Shown in pieces: positions 40,943-52,159 of a stretch of DNA of 64,000 nucleotides. The notes below the pieces were generated by a model. The model worked only from the letters and a program-made list of their open reading frames with translations, was not told the DNA's origin and ran no database searches. Positions within the stretch are counted from its first letter, which is position 1. Each line of letters starts with the position of its first letter. Source of the DNA: Cydia pomonella (lineage: Eukaryota > Arthropoda > Insecta > Lepidoptera > Tortricidae). The stretch covers positions 7,316,001 to 7,380,000 of the forward strand of contig NC_084729.1 of the NCBI RefSeq assembly GCF_033807575.1. Direction: 5' to 3'. Both the position numbers and the translations under genes were made by a program.

Positions 40943-42952
40943 AACAAAAGTCAAAAGTCAAAAGTCAAAAAAGTCAAAATATTCTTTATTCAAATAGGCC
41001 TAGCAACAAGCACTTTTAAATCGTCAAATTTTACAAATATCATCTTAATCTAAATATCAGAGCAATTTATTGATGCAGTTATTATTGTTCTAAAAAAAAC
41101 ATTGAACTATTATAGATATGGTAAACTTAATAATAAGAATTTCACAAAAAGATCGTCAAACATCAAAATTGTATAAAAATACTAGTCTAGAACCTTTCTA
41201 GAATAAAATCTAAATGTCAAAAAATACGGTATATATATATATATATATATATACATTGAATTATCAATTTCATCATTAATAACATAACAATAAATAATTC
41301 ATTCTTTACAATCACACTTAATCCCACGGTGTTTCATCATTCATGTAGTCTTGTGTGCTATAATAGGCTTTAGAGATAAGCTTACGTTTTACATAATTTT
41401 TAAATTTACTAACAGACAATTCAGTTATAATATTAGGAAGTTTATTGTAAAATCTTACACAATTACCCATGAATGATTTCTTAATTTTATGGAGCCTAGT
41501 GAAGGGCACTGCGAGCTTATGCTTATTTCTAGTATTAATATTATGTATTTCACAGTTTTTCTTAAAACTGGCAATGTTTTTATGTACATACAGAATATTC
41601 TCATAAATATATTGACAGTGTAATGTCATTATGTTAATGTCCTTAAACTTATCTCTAAGTGTGTCTCTATGGTACATTTTATATATTGCACGAATAGCCC
41701 TCTTCTGCAGAACAAAAATGGTATTTATCTCTGAAGCACTACCCCATAGTAAAATACCATATGACATAATGCTATGAAAGTAACTAAAGTAAACTAATCG
41801 AGCTGTTTTCACGTCTGTTAACTGACGGATCTTGCTCACTGCAAAAGCTGCAGAACTCAGTCTATTCGAGAGATTAGCAATATGGGGACCCCATTGTAGT
41901 TTAGAATCTAAAGTTATACCAAGAAAAACTGTGCTATCTACTAGTTCCAATTCCTCATCCTTAACAATGACACCTGTTTGCTCATTCCTTATGTGACTTG
42001 TAACAAACTTAATGCACTTAGTCTTTTTCTCATTTAACAATAAATTATTAACATTAAACCAATTTACTACTTTAGAAATAGCATTGTTTACATCACTGCA
42101 AGCTTGTTGCTGTCGTTTGACTTTGAAAATAAGTGAGGTATCGTCTGCAAACAATACTATGTCATGGTGGGTCTTTACAAGGTAAGGCAGGTCATTAATG
42201 TAGATAAGGAACAGGAACGGCCCCAATATTGATCCCTGCGGTACACCCATAGAGACCAATGACCCCGGTGATCGCTGTCCACTCACATCAACCCTTTGTA
42301 TTCTACCGTGTAAGTAAGACTTTATTAAATTCAGTGCCGAGCCTCTTACTCCATAATAGTGCAGTTTCCTGATCAATGTTTCATGACAGACGCAATCGAA
42401 GGCCTTAGATAAGTCACAGAAGATACCTAAAGCATCCTGTGACTCCTCCCAGGCATCGAAGATCTGTTTAATTAGCTCAACACCAGCGTCGGTTGTTGAG
42501 CGACCCCGTGTAAAACCAAATTGTTTGTTGTGCATTAGATTATTAATGTTAAAATGTTTCAATAACTGACTCAAAACTATTTTTTCAAAAATTTTGCTGA
42601 ATGTTGGTAACACTGATATCGGTCTAAAGTTAGTGGGGTCGGATGTGCTACCTGATTTAAATAAAGGAGTGACTTTACTATGTTTCATTAGATCAGGAAA
42701 CTCACCGCAGTCAACACTGTTATTAAATATAACTACCAGGTCAGGCGCTACAACTTCTATTAAGGATTTGACAGTATGAACGGAGACTCCCCAAAGGTCA
42801 CTAGTTTTTTTTACATTAATTGATTTAAACGCCTTTAATATATCTGAGGCATTCACATGTTCAAAATTAAGGTTTCTAGTACATTCTGGGACATTCTCTT
42901 CTAACAGTGTAACGGCAGACGAGGGTGATGAATTTAAACGCGAGAAAGAAGA
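40943..42952 (-). mobile_element. 5'-truncated non-LTR retrotransposon N1 with (TTTTGACT)n tail
   Basis: The coding part is at 41318-42952. The 3' untranslated part contains GCTTGTTGCTAGGCCTATTT and AATAAA, then a tail of TTTTGACT repeats rather than plain poly-A. The 5' break at about 42952 loses the endonuclease and the start of the reverse transcriptase. Confidence 0.85.
41318..42952 (-). pseudogene. Reverse transcriptase ORF of N1 (partial, jockey/CR1-like)
   Basis: An open frame of about 544 codons to TAA. Motifs in order: FRPISVLPTFSKIFEK (start of the RT core), FGFTRGRSTTDA, DLSKAFDCV (first catalytic Asp region), GVPQGSILGPFLF, and LFADDTSLIF with the FADD catalytic pair at about 42140-42151. 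A C-terminal domain follows, ending STQDYMNDETPWD. An in-frame TAA at 42953-42955 and the lack of an upstream endonuclease show it is a truncated insertion, although the remaining frame is intact. Its protein is very close to the N2 ORF. Clade assignment (jockey or CR1 group) is from motif style only. Confidence 0.85.
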
Positions 42953-43109
42953 AGATTATATAATTAAAAAAAATCGAGTGCTATTGCATTTCTTTCTAGA
43001 TGATCATATTTTACATGAGAAAAATTCAAAACTAAATTTCATGACACATAAATAATGTTCACCCATTTTACTTAAATAAAACCTATTATCTTCAAAATAT
43101 CATCGTGGA
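42953..43109. other. Short AT-rich spacer
   Basis: Sequence between N1 and the RTE-type fragment; nothing recognised. Confidence 0.3.
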
Positions 43110-43395
43110 AAGGCCCACGTGGGAAACGCGGTAACGGAAGACCGCGAACAAAATGGGCGGACGAGATAAATAAAATAGCTGGTCCAAACTGGATGCAAAT
43201 AGCCCAGAACAGAGCAAACTGGGCATCTTTGGAGGAGGCCTTCACCTGCGGAGGGGTTCTTGCACTTTAAGTACTATTAGTCAAAAAAAAAGTTAGTGTT
43301 AATCATAATCTAGATTTTGTGTTTTAAGCTATGTCAAAATGTATAGTCTTAGTTTGCAGGAAATAAAAGGCTTTTTTATTTATTTTTTTATTTTA
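43110..43395 (+). pseudogene. RTE/BovB-type LINE C-terminal fragment
   Basis: Plus strand reads GRPRTKWADEINKIAG, PNWMQIAQNRANWASLEEAF, then TCGGVLAL and a stop at about 43270. The W-D-I...W-A-R-W-LEEAFT pattern is the known end of RTE-type elements. The following untranslated part ends in AAATAAAAGGC and T-rich repeats. Confidence 0.8.
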
Positions 43396-43883
43396 TTATT
43401 TTCAAAATATTCTCCTTTAGCTTGAATACGTACTTGATTGAAATTATAATTAATATTTAAAAAGTTGTGAGCAGACATAGCATCGTCGAAAAATATACAA
43501 ATGATATGTGTTTGAATTGTGACCAAACAAAAAAAGTAGGGAGTATACATTTTTTGTTCGATCAGAATTCACACGCACATTTTTTGTGTCTGCTGTGTGG
43601 CTAACCTAACCTAAGTTAACCAACGAGTTCACCCGCAAAAAAGCCTGGCATTTTCCTTATCAAAAAACTTCGAAGTCAATGCCCTGTGTTATCGTGAATG
43701 AATTAAAATGAGCGGGCTCGCCACCTGTCTCTATAATATATTAGTATTTTATATTCACAAATATACACACAACGATTATAAGTATAAACCTCATCTAAAT
43801 GTCATCTTTCAACGCTATATTCACTTTCATACATTGAATTTACAAAAACCCTCTTGTTGATTTATGATGGTTATACAATGTTA

Positions 43884-44090
43884 TAGGGACCGTGCACGTT
43901 GGAGGGTCTGCCATCTTGTGGCCTGAATGGGAACAATAAATATGTACATTTACACGTCACGTGTTTTCTTGTGCATAGTAGGTTCTGCCATCTTGTGGGC
44001 TACATCGGAACAAAAAACATCACATTTACGCCTCGCGCCAAAAATCTGACGGCTCGTGTGCTGCCTCCTACAGTTCATGCACGCTCCCTA
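43884..44090. mobile_element. 207-bp TIR element, TA-flanked
   Basis: TAGGGACCGTGCACG at the left mirrors CATGCACGCTCCCTA at the right, with TATA on both sides. TCTGCCATCTTGTGG occurs twice inside as a direct repeat (near 43906 and 43984). Confidence 0.65.
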
Positions 44091-44209
44091 TATTTATGTA
44101 ACATTGTCTGACAGGGAAAACATATGCTACGATTTGTACACTTCTGATGAAGCGAAGCCTTCGAGCAAGACCGGGAAGGGAGACGGCATTCGTTTTTAAT
44201 ATTTTTTAA

Positions 44210-44758
44210 CATTGACATATATATCTAAGGACGGGCCTTACGGGCACTAAGAATGGCGCACTAGTTCAGTGGTGTCACTCACGAATTCGAACCAATCGTG
44301 CAGTCTAACGCAACTTTTTTTTTATACTACGACGGTGGCAAACAAGCATACGGCCCGCCTGATGGTAAGCAGTCTCCGTAGCCTATGTACGCCTGCAACT
44401 CCAGAGGAGTTACATGCGCGTTGCCGACCGTTACCCCGCCCCCCTCGTTGAGCTCTGGCAACCTTACTCACCGACAGGAACACAACACTATGAGTAGGGT
44501 CTAGTGTTATTTGGCTGCTGTTTTCTGTAAGGTGGAGGTACTTCCCCAGTTGGGCTCTGCTCTAGATCTGGAATGACATCCACTGGCTGTGCCCTACCAC
44601 ACAAAGCGAGATGAAATTCACAATGCCCATACCTCTCTTTTGGACGTAGTTTAAGGACGTACCCGGGTCCAACTAGTTCGAATTCGTCTGCGTGGCACCG
44701 CTGTACTGGCCCCATTCTTATTGTGCGTAAGGCCCATCCTTAGATTTATATGTCAATG
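44210..44758. mobile_element. MITE family L, copy 2, with nested family U
   Basis: CATTGACATATATATCTAAG and GGACGGGCCTTACGGGCA at the left, and GGCCCATCCTTAGATTTATA and TGTCAATG at the right. About 336 bp of family U in reverse orientation lie inside. Removing that leaves about 213 bp, similar to copy 1 at 268 bp. Confidence 0.75.
44317..44652 (-). mobile_element. Retrotransposon 3' end, family U copy 3 (nested)
   Basis: Begins with a T run, then TATACTACGACGGTGGCAAA, CTCCAGAGGAGTTACATGCG and AACCTTACTCACCGACAGG. It extends farther upstream than copies 1 and 2 (GGAGGTACTTCCCCAGTTGG). Confidence 0.7.
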
Positions 44759-45231
44759 TTATTTAATAATATTTATTCTCATAAGACACGGTAGGTATCT
44801 ACATAGGTGTTACATCAAAATAGTACTGCCAATGGCAGTTAGTTTCCCTCTTGATATCCATTTGTGTCAGTTGAATATAACCGTACTATTTCCCCTCTGC
44901 CGAAGCATAGGTACAACTGTACCTATGGCGGTGCATGTCGTGACTCGTTCGTACACAAAAAGAGATCGAGGTGTGAAAGATTTGTCTTTGACGTGTGTCA
45001 TTTTCTATGTATTTGTGTCGCCATTACAGATTAGATTTTGTATGTAGTGAGTGAGAAGTGCGACTGTGTGCACGTTTCCTCCCGCAAAAAATGGCAGAAT
45101 AATTTGTACGGTAAGATATCACTAATAGGGCTCCTCCCTTCCGAACGAGCCGTAAGCCGGTGTTGCTCGAAGGTAGCAGCCGCTATTTGGCATGGAAACG
45201 TTTTATAACTTACCTTTAAAAACCAACGGTA

Positions 45232-45426
45232 CAGTACCCCTAGTGTAAGTTTTATCGACATCATAACGTGACGAACGCGTTTGCGTTAAGTGTCATTTTG
45301 TATAGGATTTTGAGTTTCCAAAACGTCCCGCTTGGCGCGCTCTTTCTAAATCACATACAAAATGAGACTAAACGCAAACGCGTACGTCACGTTTCGAAAT
45401 CGAATTTATTTACACTAGGGCTACTG
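45232..45426. mobile_element. MITE family H, copy 2 (195 bp)
   Basis: CAGTACCCCTAGTGTAAGTT to TTACACTAGGGCTACTG. It is in the opposite orientation to copy 1 and of identical length. Confidence 0.85.
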
Positions 45427-45484
45427 ATTTCAGATGGTTATAAAAGTTTTTTTACTGAAATGCGCCTTAGTTTGGCTGCTCTTT

Positions 45485-45800
45485 CGGTTACACTTTTGGT
45501 CAAAGTATATAATAGTAATAAAACACTCGACCAACACCTCCAGAGACGCTCGCTAGGTGGCTGGATCAAGGGTCAGATGTAGAAGGCGGTAGACTTGTCA
45601 CGGCGTGGGGCGGATAGTGCGGGCGGTTCCTCTCTGCGGCCCAGACCACCGGCAGCTTGGGCCTTGCCCCGCTGCTGGCGGCACCCTAGGTTAGGTTTTT
45701 TTATAATGTGTTTATACATAATATTTTTATGTGTTTTTATATTTTACATTTATTCTCATATTTTAAACCCCTAACCCAAGATAAATAAAGAGAATAAAAC
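45485..45800 (+). pseudogene. LINE 3' segment
   Basis: GAAGGCGGTAGACTTGTCAC, TTGGGCCTTGCCCCGCTGCT and CACCCTAGGTTAGGTTTTTT resemble the 3' untranslated region of a lepidopteran non-LTR element. It ends in AATAAA near 45782. Coding content is slight. Confidence 0.4.
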
Positions 45801-46905
45801 GTTTATTTCAGACAGCGCCCATAAAATTGTGTTAGTAAATCTTAATGAACTAATTATTAATTTTCGTAACTAACATTAGAAGTATTATTTTTAAAATAAA
45901 TAAAAATAATAAACACAAAAAACAGCAGTGTAACATGCATGGACGTCCACAGGGGCTATCATAGGGTTGTCCCAGCGGTTAGCAAACACGCTCAAGATGC
46001 GATTGATATACTCAGTCGGAAATCAATAAAGGTCCGTGATTCAAACTATTTAGGTGGTCAGATTTGTGTGTGTCTTAGTAACCAGGTAACCACCCTCGAG
46101 GCGTATTAAAACTTTTAAAATCCAATTTGTTTTGGTATTTATCTGATATTATTTGCAGTTTCTCGCCGGCTTTTGGTGAGCGCGACCCTGGCCGAATTTT
46201 TAGTCATAAAGATGATTATTTTCTGCTCTATCCTCCTAAGACCCCAGGTCCTACCTATAGGACTTATTCAGTTCGATGAAATTTAAATCATATTCAATTG
46301 GAACAGAGTTCAATTTCCTTTTTTTTCGTTTCCAAACAAAGCAAAATCAACTCTATTTCCTACATTATAGGCTCAAATTTCAGTGGCAAATTTTGGATTT
46401 TTTACAGCACAACCACAACTGATGTTCCAACCCACGATTTTAACCACCACACATATTAAAGAAGCCCCTGGAGGTCATTGAATGTTGTTATTTTAGTTCA
46501 CCGTGAGATTTTTATGCTAATATTTTTTTTAACAGTATACCTCTGCGTAGTGATTATTTTTTTGCAAATCGGTTGCCAACCAACTTCAAGGTATGTGATT
46601 TGGTTAGTAATAAGATGGAGTTTTTTGCTTAGATGGAGTTAGTAAGCATACCGGTGTTTTAGTACTTATACTAACAATAACAGTAACATACACCGTTACC
46701 AATGTAGACTATGTATGTGGACTGTCAGAAGACGCTGATGTACAAAAACGCATTTAATTTGCAAGACCGAAGTGTTCCGTGACAAAGTTTTGTACGGAAC
46801 ACAAAAAATATAGGTACGGTGGAATATAGTAATGCTAAAAGTCACAGACGACCTAACGTTCTATTATGATTGTATTTTTGTTCTGTAGTTTGATATTCAC
46901 AATTT
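45801..46905. other. Non-coding stretch with an old repeat
   Basis: About 46225-46420 (CCTCCTAAGACCCCAGGTCC, CTCTATTTCCTACATTATAG, CAGTGGCAAATTTTGG) matches the reverse of 61500-61760. The rest is AT-rich with no gene seen. Confidence 0.4.
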
Positions 46906-47462
46906 AAAAAAAAACGGCCAAGTGGGAGTCGGACTCGCGCACCGAGGGTTCCGTACAAACCTGTAGGTATATAAGTAAAACTAGTCTAGTGAAACTAACC
47001 GTGAATAATTCAAAATTGTTATATAAGTAAAAGTTCACCCATCACAACAATGGAGTCATATCAATAATTAAAAATATTTTTATTATATAATGTAACTAAA
47101 AATTTACGGTTTTCGCAATTTTTCCTTTATCTGTGCTATAAGACGTTGCTTCGTACCAAATTTCAAGATTCTGAGTTTACGGGAAGTACCCTGTAGGTTT
47201 TGACTCCCTTGCGAGTGTCGATAATTTGCGGAAATTTGCGGCATAAACGGCTGTATCTTTTGATTGCGTTGGCTTAGAAGTTTCATTTTTTTCACAGCTC
47301 CAGCACAGTAGACCTGAGTATTTGATATAAATTCCAGCTTAATAATATGATAACTCGACGCGTTCCTGAGAAAAAGGGTCTCGACAGACGGACGGACGGA
47401 CGGACAACAAAGTGATCCTATAAGGGTTGCGTATTTTCCTTTCGAGGTACGGAACCCTAAAA
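46906..47462. mobile_element. Dispersed repeat with GGGTTCCGTAC ends
   Basis: CGGCCAAGTGGGAGTCGGAC and GCGCACCGAGGGTTCCGTAC start it. ACGGACGGACGGACAACAAA and GAGGTACGGAACCCTAAAAA end it. This is a form I associate with lepidopteran genomes. The 126-codon minus-strand ORF in it is not a gene. Confidence 0.7.
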
Positions 47463-47914
47463 AGTGCTGCTTGAAAATCCACATTCATTTAAAATATGTA
47501 CCATAAACTTGCATGTCCAGATTATTTCATGTCCACTGATGACTTTAATTGTTATCAATTCAGGGTTCAAGCTAATTTGGTTGACAATACTAACGGTATG
47601 AAATGTCCAATGTATAGTACCCCAAATGGCTCAAAAATTAGAATAGTATAGCATGATTTTTATTCGTAAACACAAACAAGACACATTATATTACATAATA
47701 TAACAAAAACAAAGAAAGTATAAAGTGCCACGAAATGGCCTCATCTCAGCATGTTGCTGGTGGCTTCCAGCGCTGGTCTTCCGATGAGACCATCAAGGGA
47801 GAAAAATCACGAAAGGTAACAGACAAGAAGGAAAAAGACATAAAATATATAGAGTGAACATATTGAAAAATAGATAGAAGATAACGACTAAATTAAGTAA
47901 AGATTATTTTTAAT

Positions 47915-48390
47915 ACAGTTGCTCAAAAAGTGCTACATTACGTAGCTGTTTAGCGTGCGGAAAGTTGATTTTCGCGTACTAGTGCTTTTCACTTTTCCAA
48001 TTTTGTTTAAATTTATACTTGTTCCAATTCATGACTACTTATGGATGAGTGTTAATGTTAGTTTCCTTTAAAAATGAACATAAAAACCTACTGTTAATGT
48101 AAGTATAATAAAAATATAGATATTTCATATTTTATTACTTACCTCTTCATCATTATAACACGCTTATTTTTTAATATTGAATATTGAAAAACCGTTCTTA
48201 ATAAGTTGTCTGAATGGAACGGAATAGCTGCCGAAACGGCTGTCGAAGAAGAGGCGCAACTGTTTTAAAAACGTCGTTAGATACACTTGCGGAAATGTCA
48301 TTCTTCACTCGTCCCAAGTCTTGCTACTCGTGAAGTAATGACATACTTTCCGCACTAGCATCGAAATGTACTATTTCGCAACTTTTTGAT
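47915..48390. mobile_element. 475-bp inverted-repeat element
   Basis: CAGTTGCTCAAAAAGTGCTA at the left mirrors ATGTACTATTTCGCAACTTT at the right. TTTCCGCACTAGCAT near the right end mirrors GCGTACTAGTGC-type text near the left. It is non-coding. Confidence 0.5.
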
Positions 48391-48584
48391 TACCACAATC
48401 AGGCATAAAGGCAAAGATATAAATGAAAAATAATATGTCGATAAAATTAAAATGGCGGTTGGATAGATTATCTTGCGTTCTTGTTACACAGCTGGGTAAA
48501 TAAAAATCAGCAAATGAGGAAAACCGGGCGTCGCGGCGTCGACAGATAATATGTTATTTGATTATATGATGACTGATTATAAGC

Positions 48585-49690
48585 CGGGAGCTAGCGGCAG
48601 AACGATTACCTCATGAAATATAAAAAAAAACGGGGAAAAAATATTATTTTGTACTGTTACAAACTACGCTAATAAGTAAGTTAGTAAATATTCTGAAGTT
48701 ACAAGAAATACACAGAACACGAAATACAAGTTTAATACTAATAATTTTGCTAAGTTAATCTAATTTATTATGATTCGAAACATTGTGCTTACAATATGTT
48801 TGACCATTGCGTAAATTGTAAAAGCTACATTTTAATACGTAAATAGGTACTGCATTAAAGAGGTGGTAATTATAATAATGTCTTTTTTTATCTATGCGGA
48901 TCGCACCAATATCATAAGAATTTCAAATACGTCGCTCGGACTAATCTTACGTGGCAGTGGAGGCGTGCCAGTTGGTTATTAAAGATTATTCAATAGCTAC
49001 GTATTTAAGATAAATTCTGCTATATAGGTCGCTATTTATATCCATCCGTTCCTATTGATATTTAAATAAATTAATTCTGGAAGTGGTAAGATTATTTTTT
49101 TTGTTTCGTGTTTTCTTTCATTTGTTTGTTAACTATCTATGAACACACTCGTTTAGTGCGTTGCTAACAATTTAAAAAAATCTTAGCATCGCAAACTAGT
49201 TTAAAATAACTGCTTATAGTCCGGGAGCTCGCTGTAGAAAACTTACCTTACAAAAAAAATTCTATTGCGTCAACTCAAAATTAAAATGTAAGCCATGCTA
49301 AGAATTGTGATAAGTCAATCTAAATGATTACTACTTACTGCGCTTACAATATTTCCTGAAGAGGCGAAACTTATATTAATTAAATTACATCTACTTTAAA
49401 ACATTTTGATAGATGTATTAATTATAGAGATATCTTCAACTCAGCAATATTCACATATCATTTTTTGTTTGAAGGCCTTGTTCACTTTTCTTTCATAATA
49501 ATATATGACATATGTTTCAGTTAATAATTTTATTATTTATGAGAATCGTACCAATAACAAAATAATTTCATAATCGTCGCTCGGACTAGCCTTACGTAGT
49601 GGTGGAGGCGTGTCAGTTGTTTTTTGTAGATTAATTAATAGGTATTTTAGATTAATGCTGCTATACATATAGATTGCACGCTATTATCTA
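48585..49690 (+). repeat. Old tandem duplication, unit about 630-650 bp
   Basis: CCGGGAGCTAGCGGCAGAA (48594) matches CCGGGAGCTCGCTGTAGAA (about 49221). CGTCGCTCGGACTAATCTTA and GGAGGCGTGCCAGTTG (about 48931) match CGTCGCTCGGACTAGCCTTA and GGAGGCGTGTCAGTTG (about 49577). Order is kept with much divergence. No ORF explains the conserved blocks. Confidence 0.6.
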
Positions 49691-50990
49691 ATTTATCGTT
49701 CTAATTACTTCTCATTTTGAAGCACCAATTTTTGTAATTTCGCCATAAATATTGCATCATAATTATATTTTTTGCTCTGCACATTTTGACAGATTATACC
49801 CATGATCTGAGCGTCTAGTACGCCACTTGTCCCTTTAGTACTTTATTTTAATCATAGTTCTTATTAACGTGCTGTTTTATACCTACTATATTGATTTCAT
49901 CAATAGGTAACATTTTTTATTTGACTTTATATTGGACCAGTTAAATTAGGCACATATTCTTTTATTTGGTCCATTAGCTTTTTTGACAGAAAATCGCCGG
50001 CTATAGAAATACTGCTTTCAGTCGAGAGTCTTTCTGATTACCTAATGTGTAATGTAGCTTTTGGTAAAATGTTATTCTAATAAGCGTAAAAAAGCTTGTG
50101 AGAATGTAATGTGACAATTGTGATTTGTAGTACAAAGCGAGTGAAGATTGCCAAATGCTGGACACAAAATGCGAAGTCTTAAAATATAAGCAATATGTAG
50201 AAAACCGAAAAAGATTTGGTTTTTTTTTCTGGAATTTTCATCTCTATGATCCCTACACTCGCGACAAATACATATTTTTTTCTCAACCATTTTTAAATTA
50301 CGCGCCTAAAAAGTTTTATGGCTGCATACACTGGCCTACTTGGTAAATGAATAATTATCTGTCCAATTATCGGTCGCGTGTGTAAAAAAAAATCAAATTT
50401 AATTTATCTTTATGCAGGCCGTAATCTGCAGTGTTTGAACGTATCATAGAGGTTTTATGATATGTGTGTAGATAAAACTTTTTGCCGTTACCCACTGAAA
50501 AGAGCTGTCATTACATTATAAGTTGTTCCGTGCGTGACCTCATCTCTGGTGTCGATGCCTATATCTTTACGAATGCCCTTGACATAACATGTCATTAAAT
50601 TCCCACAATAATTACTACGTGACAACGCGTACAATGTTTTTATTAGACGCTCGCGTCATCAGCTGTTGTCATGAATTATTTCTCTAATAGAAATATTAGT
50701 GCTTAATAAGAAATATTACGCGTTTAGGTATGTTTAGAAGGAAAGTCCCGTTGATGGGCAATTATGTAGATTTAAGGATTATTTGAAATGAATAAGAGGT
50801 AGTTGTTATGTCGGTACAGAGCGTCTAACGTAAGTAAATATTATCTACTGCACCAATAACTAATACAGTACCTGGACGACCGAGCTTTGCTCGGTTATAA
50901 CTATTTATTGTAATATGGTGGTCTATAGGTGATAATCTTAACTACATTTTTTTACTAAATTAAACTTGTCTAAAACAATAAAAATTAAAA
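49691..50990. other. AT-rich non-coding stretch
   Basis: Overlapping ORFs on both strands at 50072-50346 show no recognisable domain. No other feature is supported. Confidence 0.35.
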
Positions 50991-51029
50991 AAATTATATA
51001 TAAACTTGAACATATAAAAAAAAACAATA

Positions 51030-51335
51030 GTTAGTCACCGGACGAGATTCGAACCCGTAACACTCGTTTAGCAGTCCGCGTCTTAACCCGCTGGACCAGA
51101 TGGATAGTGGCAGGCAACACGAAATTAGCGACCATATTCTGCGTCGAAAGAAAAACGCATGAAAACTCGAAAACACGCGTTTTCCCAAACATAAGACTAA
51201 TCTAGATAGATTGTATACCCCCAAAAACCCCCATATACCAAATTTCAGCGAAATCGTTAGAGCCGTTTCCGAGATCACAGAAATATATATCTTATACCTT
51301 TAAACGAGCAATTCTTGTATATATATATATATACC
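51030..51335. mobile_element. Repeat with a tRNA-Ser-like segment
   Basis: On the minus strand 51103-51033 reads CTGGTCCAGCGGGTTAAGAC, GACTGCTAAACGAG and GGGTTCGAATCTCG, resembling tRNA-Ser with a GCT anticodon loop, but without a pairing acceptor stem. On the plus strand the following part reads AATTTCAGCGAAATCGTTAG and GAGCAATTCTTGTATATATA, a common lepidopteran repeat end. I call it a SINE or composite, not a functional tRNA. Confidence 0.6.
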
Positions 51336-51383
51336 CTCAACAATTAAAGTCCGCGAATATGCAAACTATTTTTAGTACGTATG

Positions 51384-51600
51384 TTACCTACCTCGTTTTC
51401 CCCACTCGTTGTCGTCGGCATTTTCCCACGATTTTGTGTTGAATACGCCTAAGTCATCCCGCCATCTCCTTTTCGATCTGCCAGCACCCCGTCCTGCACC
51501 GTCTATAGTGTTCCGTGGGTCCCACTCAGTAACCATTTTGGCCCACCTTTCCGGGTGTATGCGGCAGACATGTCCAGCACAGTCCCACTTGAGGCCTCTG
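51384..51600 (-). pseudogene. LINE reverse transcriptase C-terminal fragment
   Basis: The minus strand reads WDCAGHVCRIHPERWAK, VTEWDPRNTIDGAGR, then RSKRRWRDDLGVF, the known WAGHV-R-W, GR-RW-DD pattern of insect non-LTR elements. It has no upstream RT core. Confidence 0.75.
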
Positions 51601-51640
51601 CCCAGCAGTGGGACACTATAAAAGGCTAACAAAAAAAAAA
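51585..51640 (+). pseudogene. Short opposed LINE 3' end
   Basis: GAGGCCTCTGCCCAGCAGTG then GGACACTATAAAAGGCTAAC and an A run. This is the usual 3' end of such elements but on the strand opposite to the fragment at 51384-51600, so two pieces meet here. Confidence 0.55.
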
Positions 51641-51934
51641 GTTACCTACGTTTTTTCAACGTTTAAATTCGATGGTCATTTAACTGAGCGTTTTGCACAT
51701 CCGTTGTGACAGAAAAAAAACTCCTATACCTGCAAATCTTGTATTGTCAAGTAAGCAAGTGTTCGAAGTATGACTGATATAGCTAGTGGAAGGAATCCTG
51801 TGCTGGTCTAGTACTGGTTCTGTTGATAGTTATATTAACTTAATCAATCAATCTTATTCGGGGTCAGCCCTCCTGATACTCTTTCGCCAATCTTGGTTTT
51901 GCATCATTTCTGGCGTTAAGCCCGTTCATTTCGG

Positions 51935-52152
51935 CGCATAACGTAGCTTATGGAAGTACTACACTCAGCGGGCCTACGGGGCCCTCCGCGTCCAATATAA
52001 CAACGCGTTCCGGGTATTGGTGGGGCTGCCCCGCTTCTGTAGCGCATCAGGGATGTTTGCTGAAGCGCGCGTCGATGCACATCCCTGGTGCGCCGGGTGC
52101 GGGCCAGCCCTAACCCAATCCTGCGCTCGATTGCCGAGAGGTTTGACTGCCC
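51935..52152 (+). pseudogene. LINE reverse transcriptase C-terminal fragment, second family
   Basis: Plus strand reads SLWKYYTQRAYGALRVQYNN, then AFRVLVGLPRFCSASGMFAE and ARVDAHP, a recognisable block of lepidopteran non-LTR elements, followed by a stop. Flanking parts are lost. Confidence 0.75.
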
Positions 52153-52159
52153 ATATTTG

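Noticed and set aside
47104..47484. 126-codon minus-strand ORF
   Set aside because: It is the antisense of a common dispersed repeat that ends GTACGGAACCCTAAAAA.
48585..49690. Pair of LTRs of a small retrotransposon
   Set aside because: The unit copies lack TG...CA ends, a primer-binding site and any coding interior, so I describe it only as a tandem duplication.
50072..50346. Opposed 72- and 63-codon ORFs
   Set aside because: They mirror each other on the two strands and neither has recognisable content.
51033..51103. Functional tRNA-Ser gene on the minus strand
   Set aside because: The A-box, B-box and a GCT-like anticodon loop are present, but the acceptor arms do not pair and the segment is embedded in a dispersed repeat.
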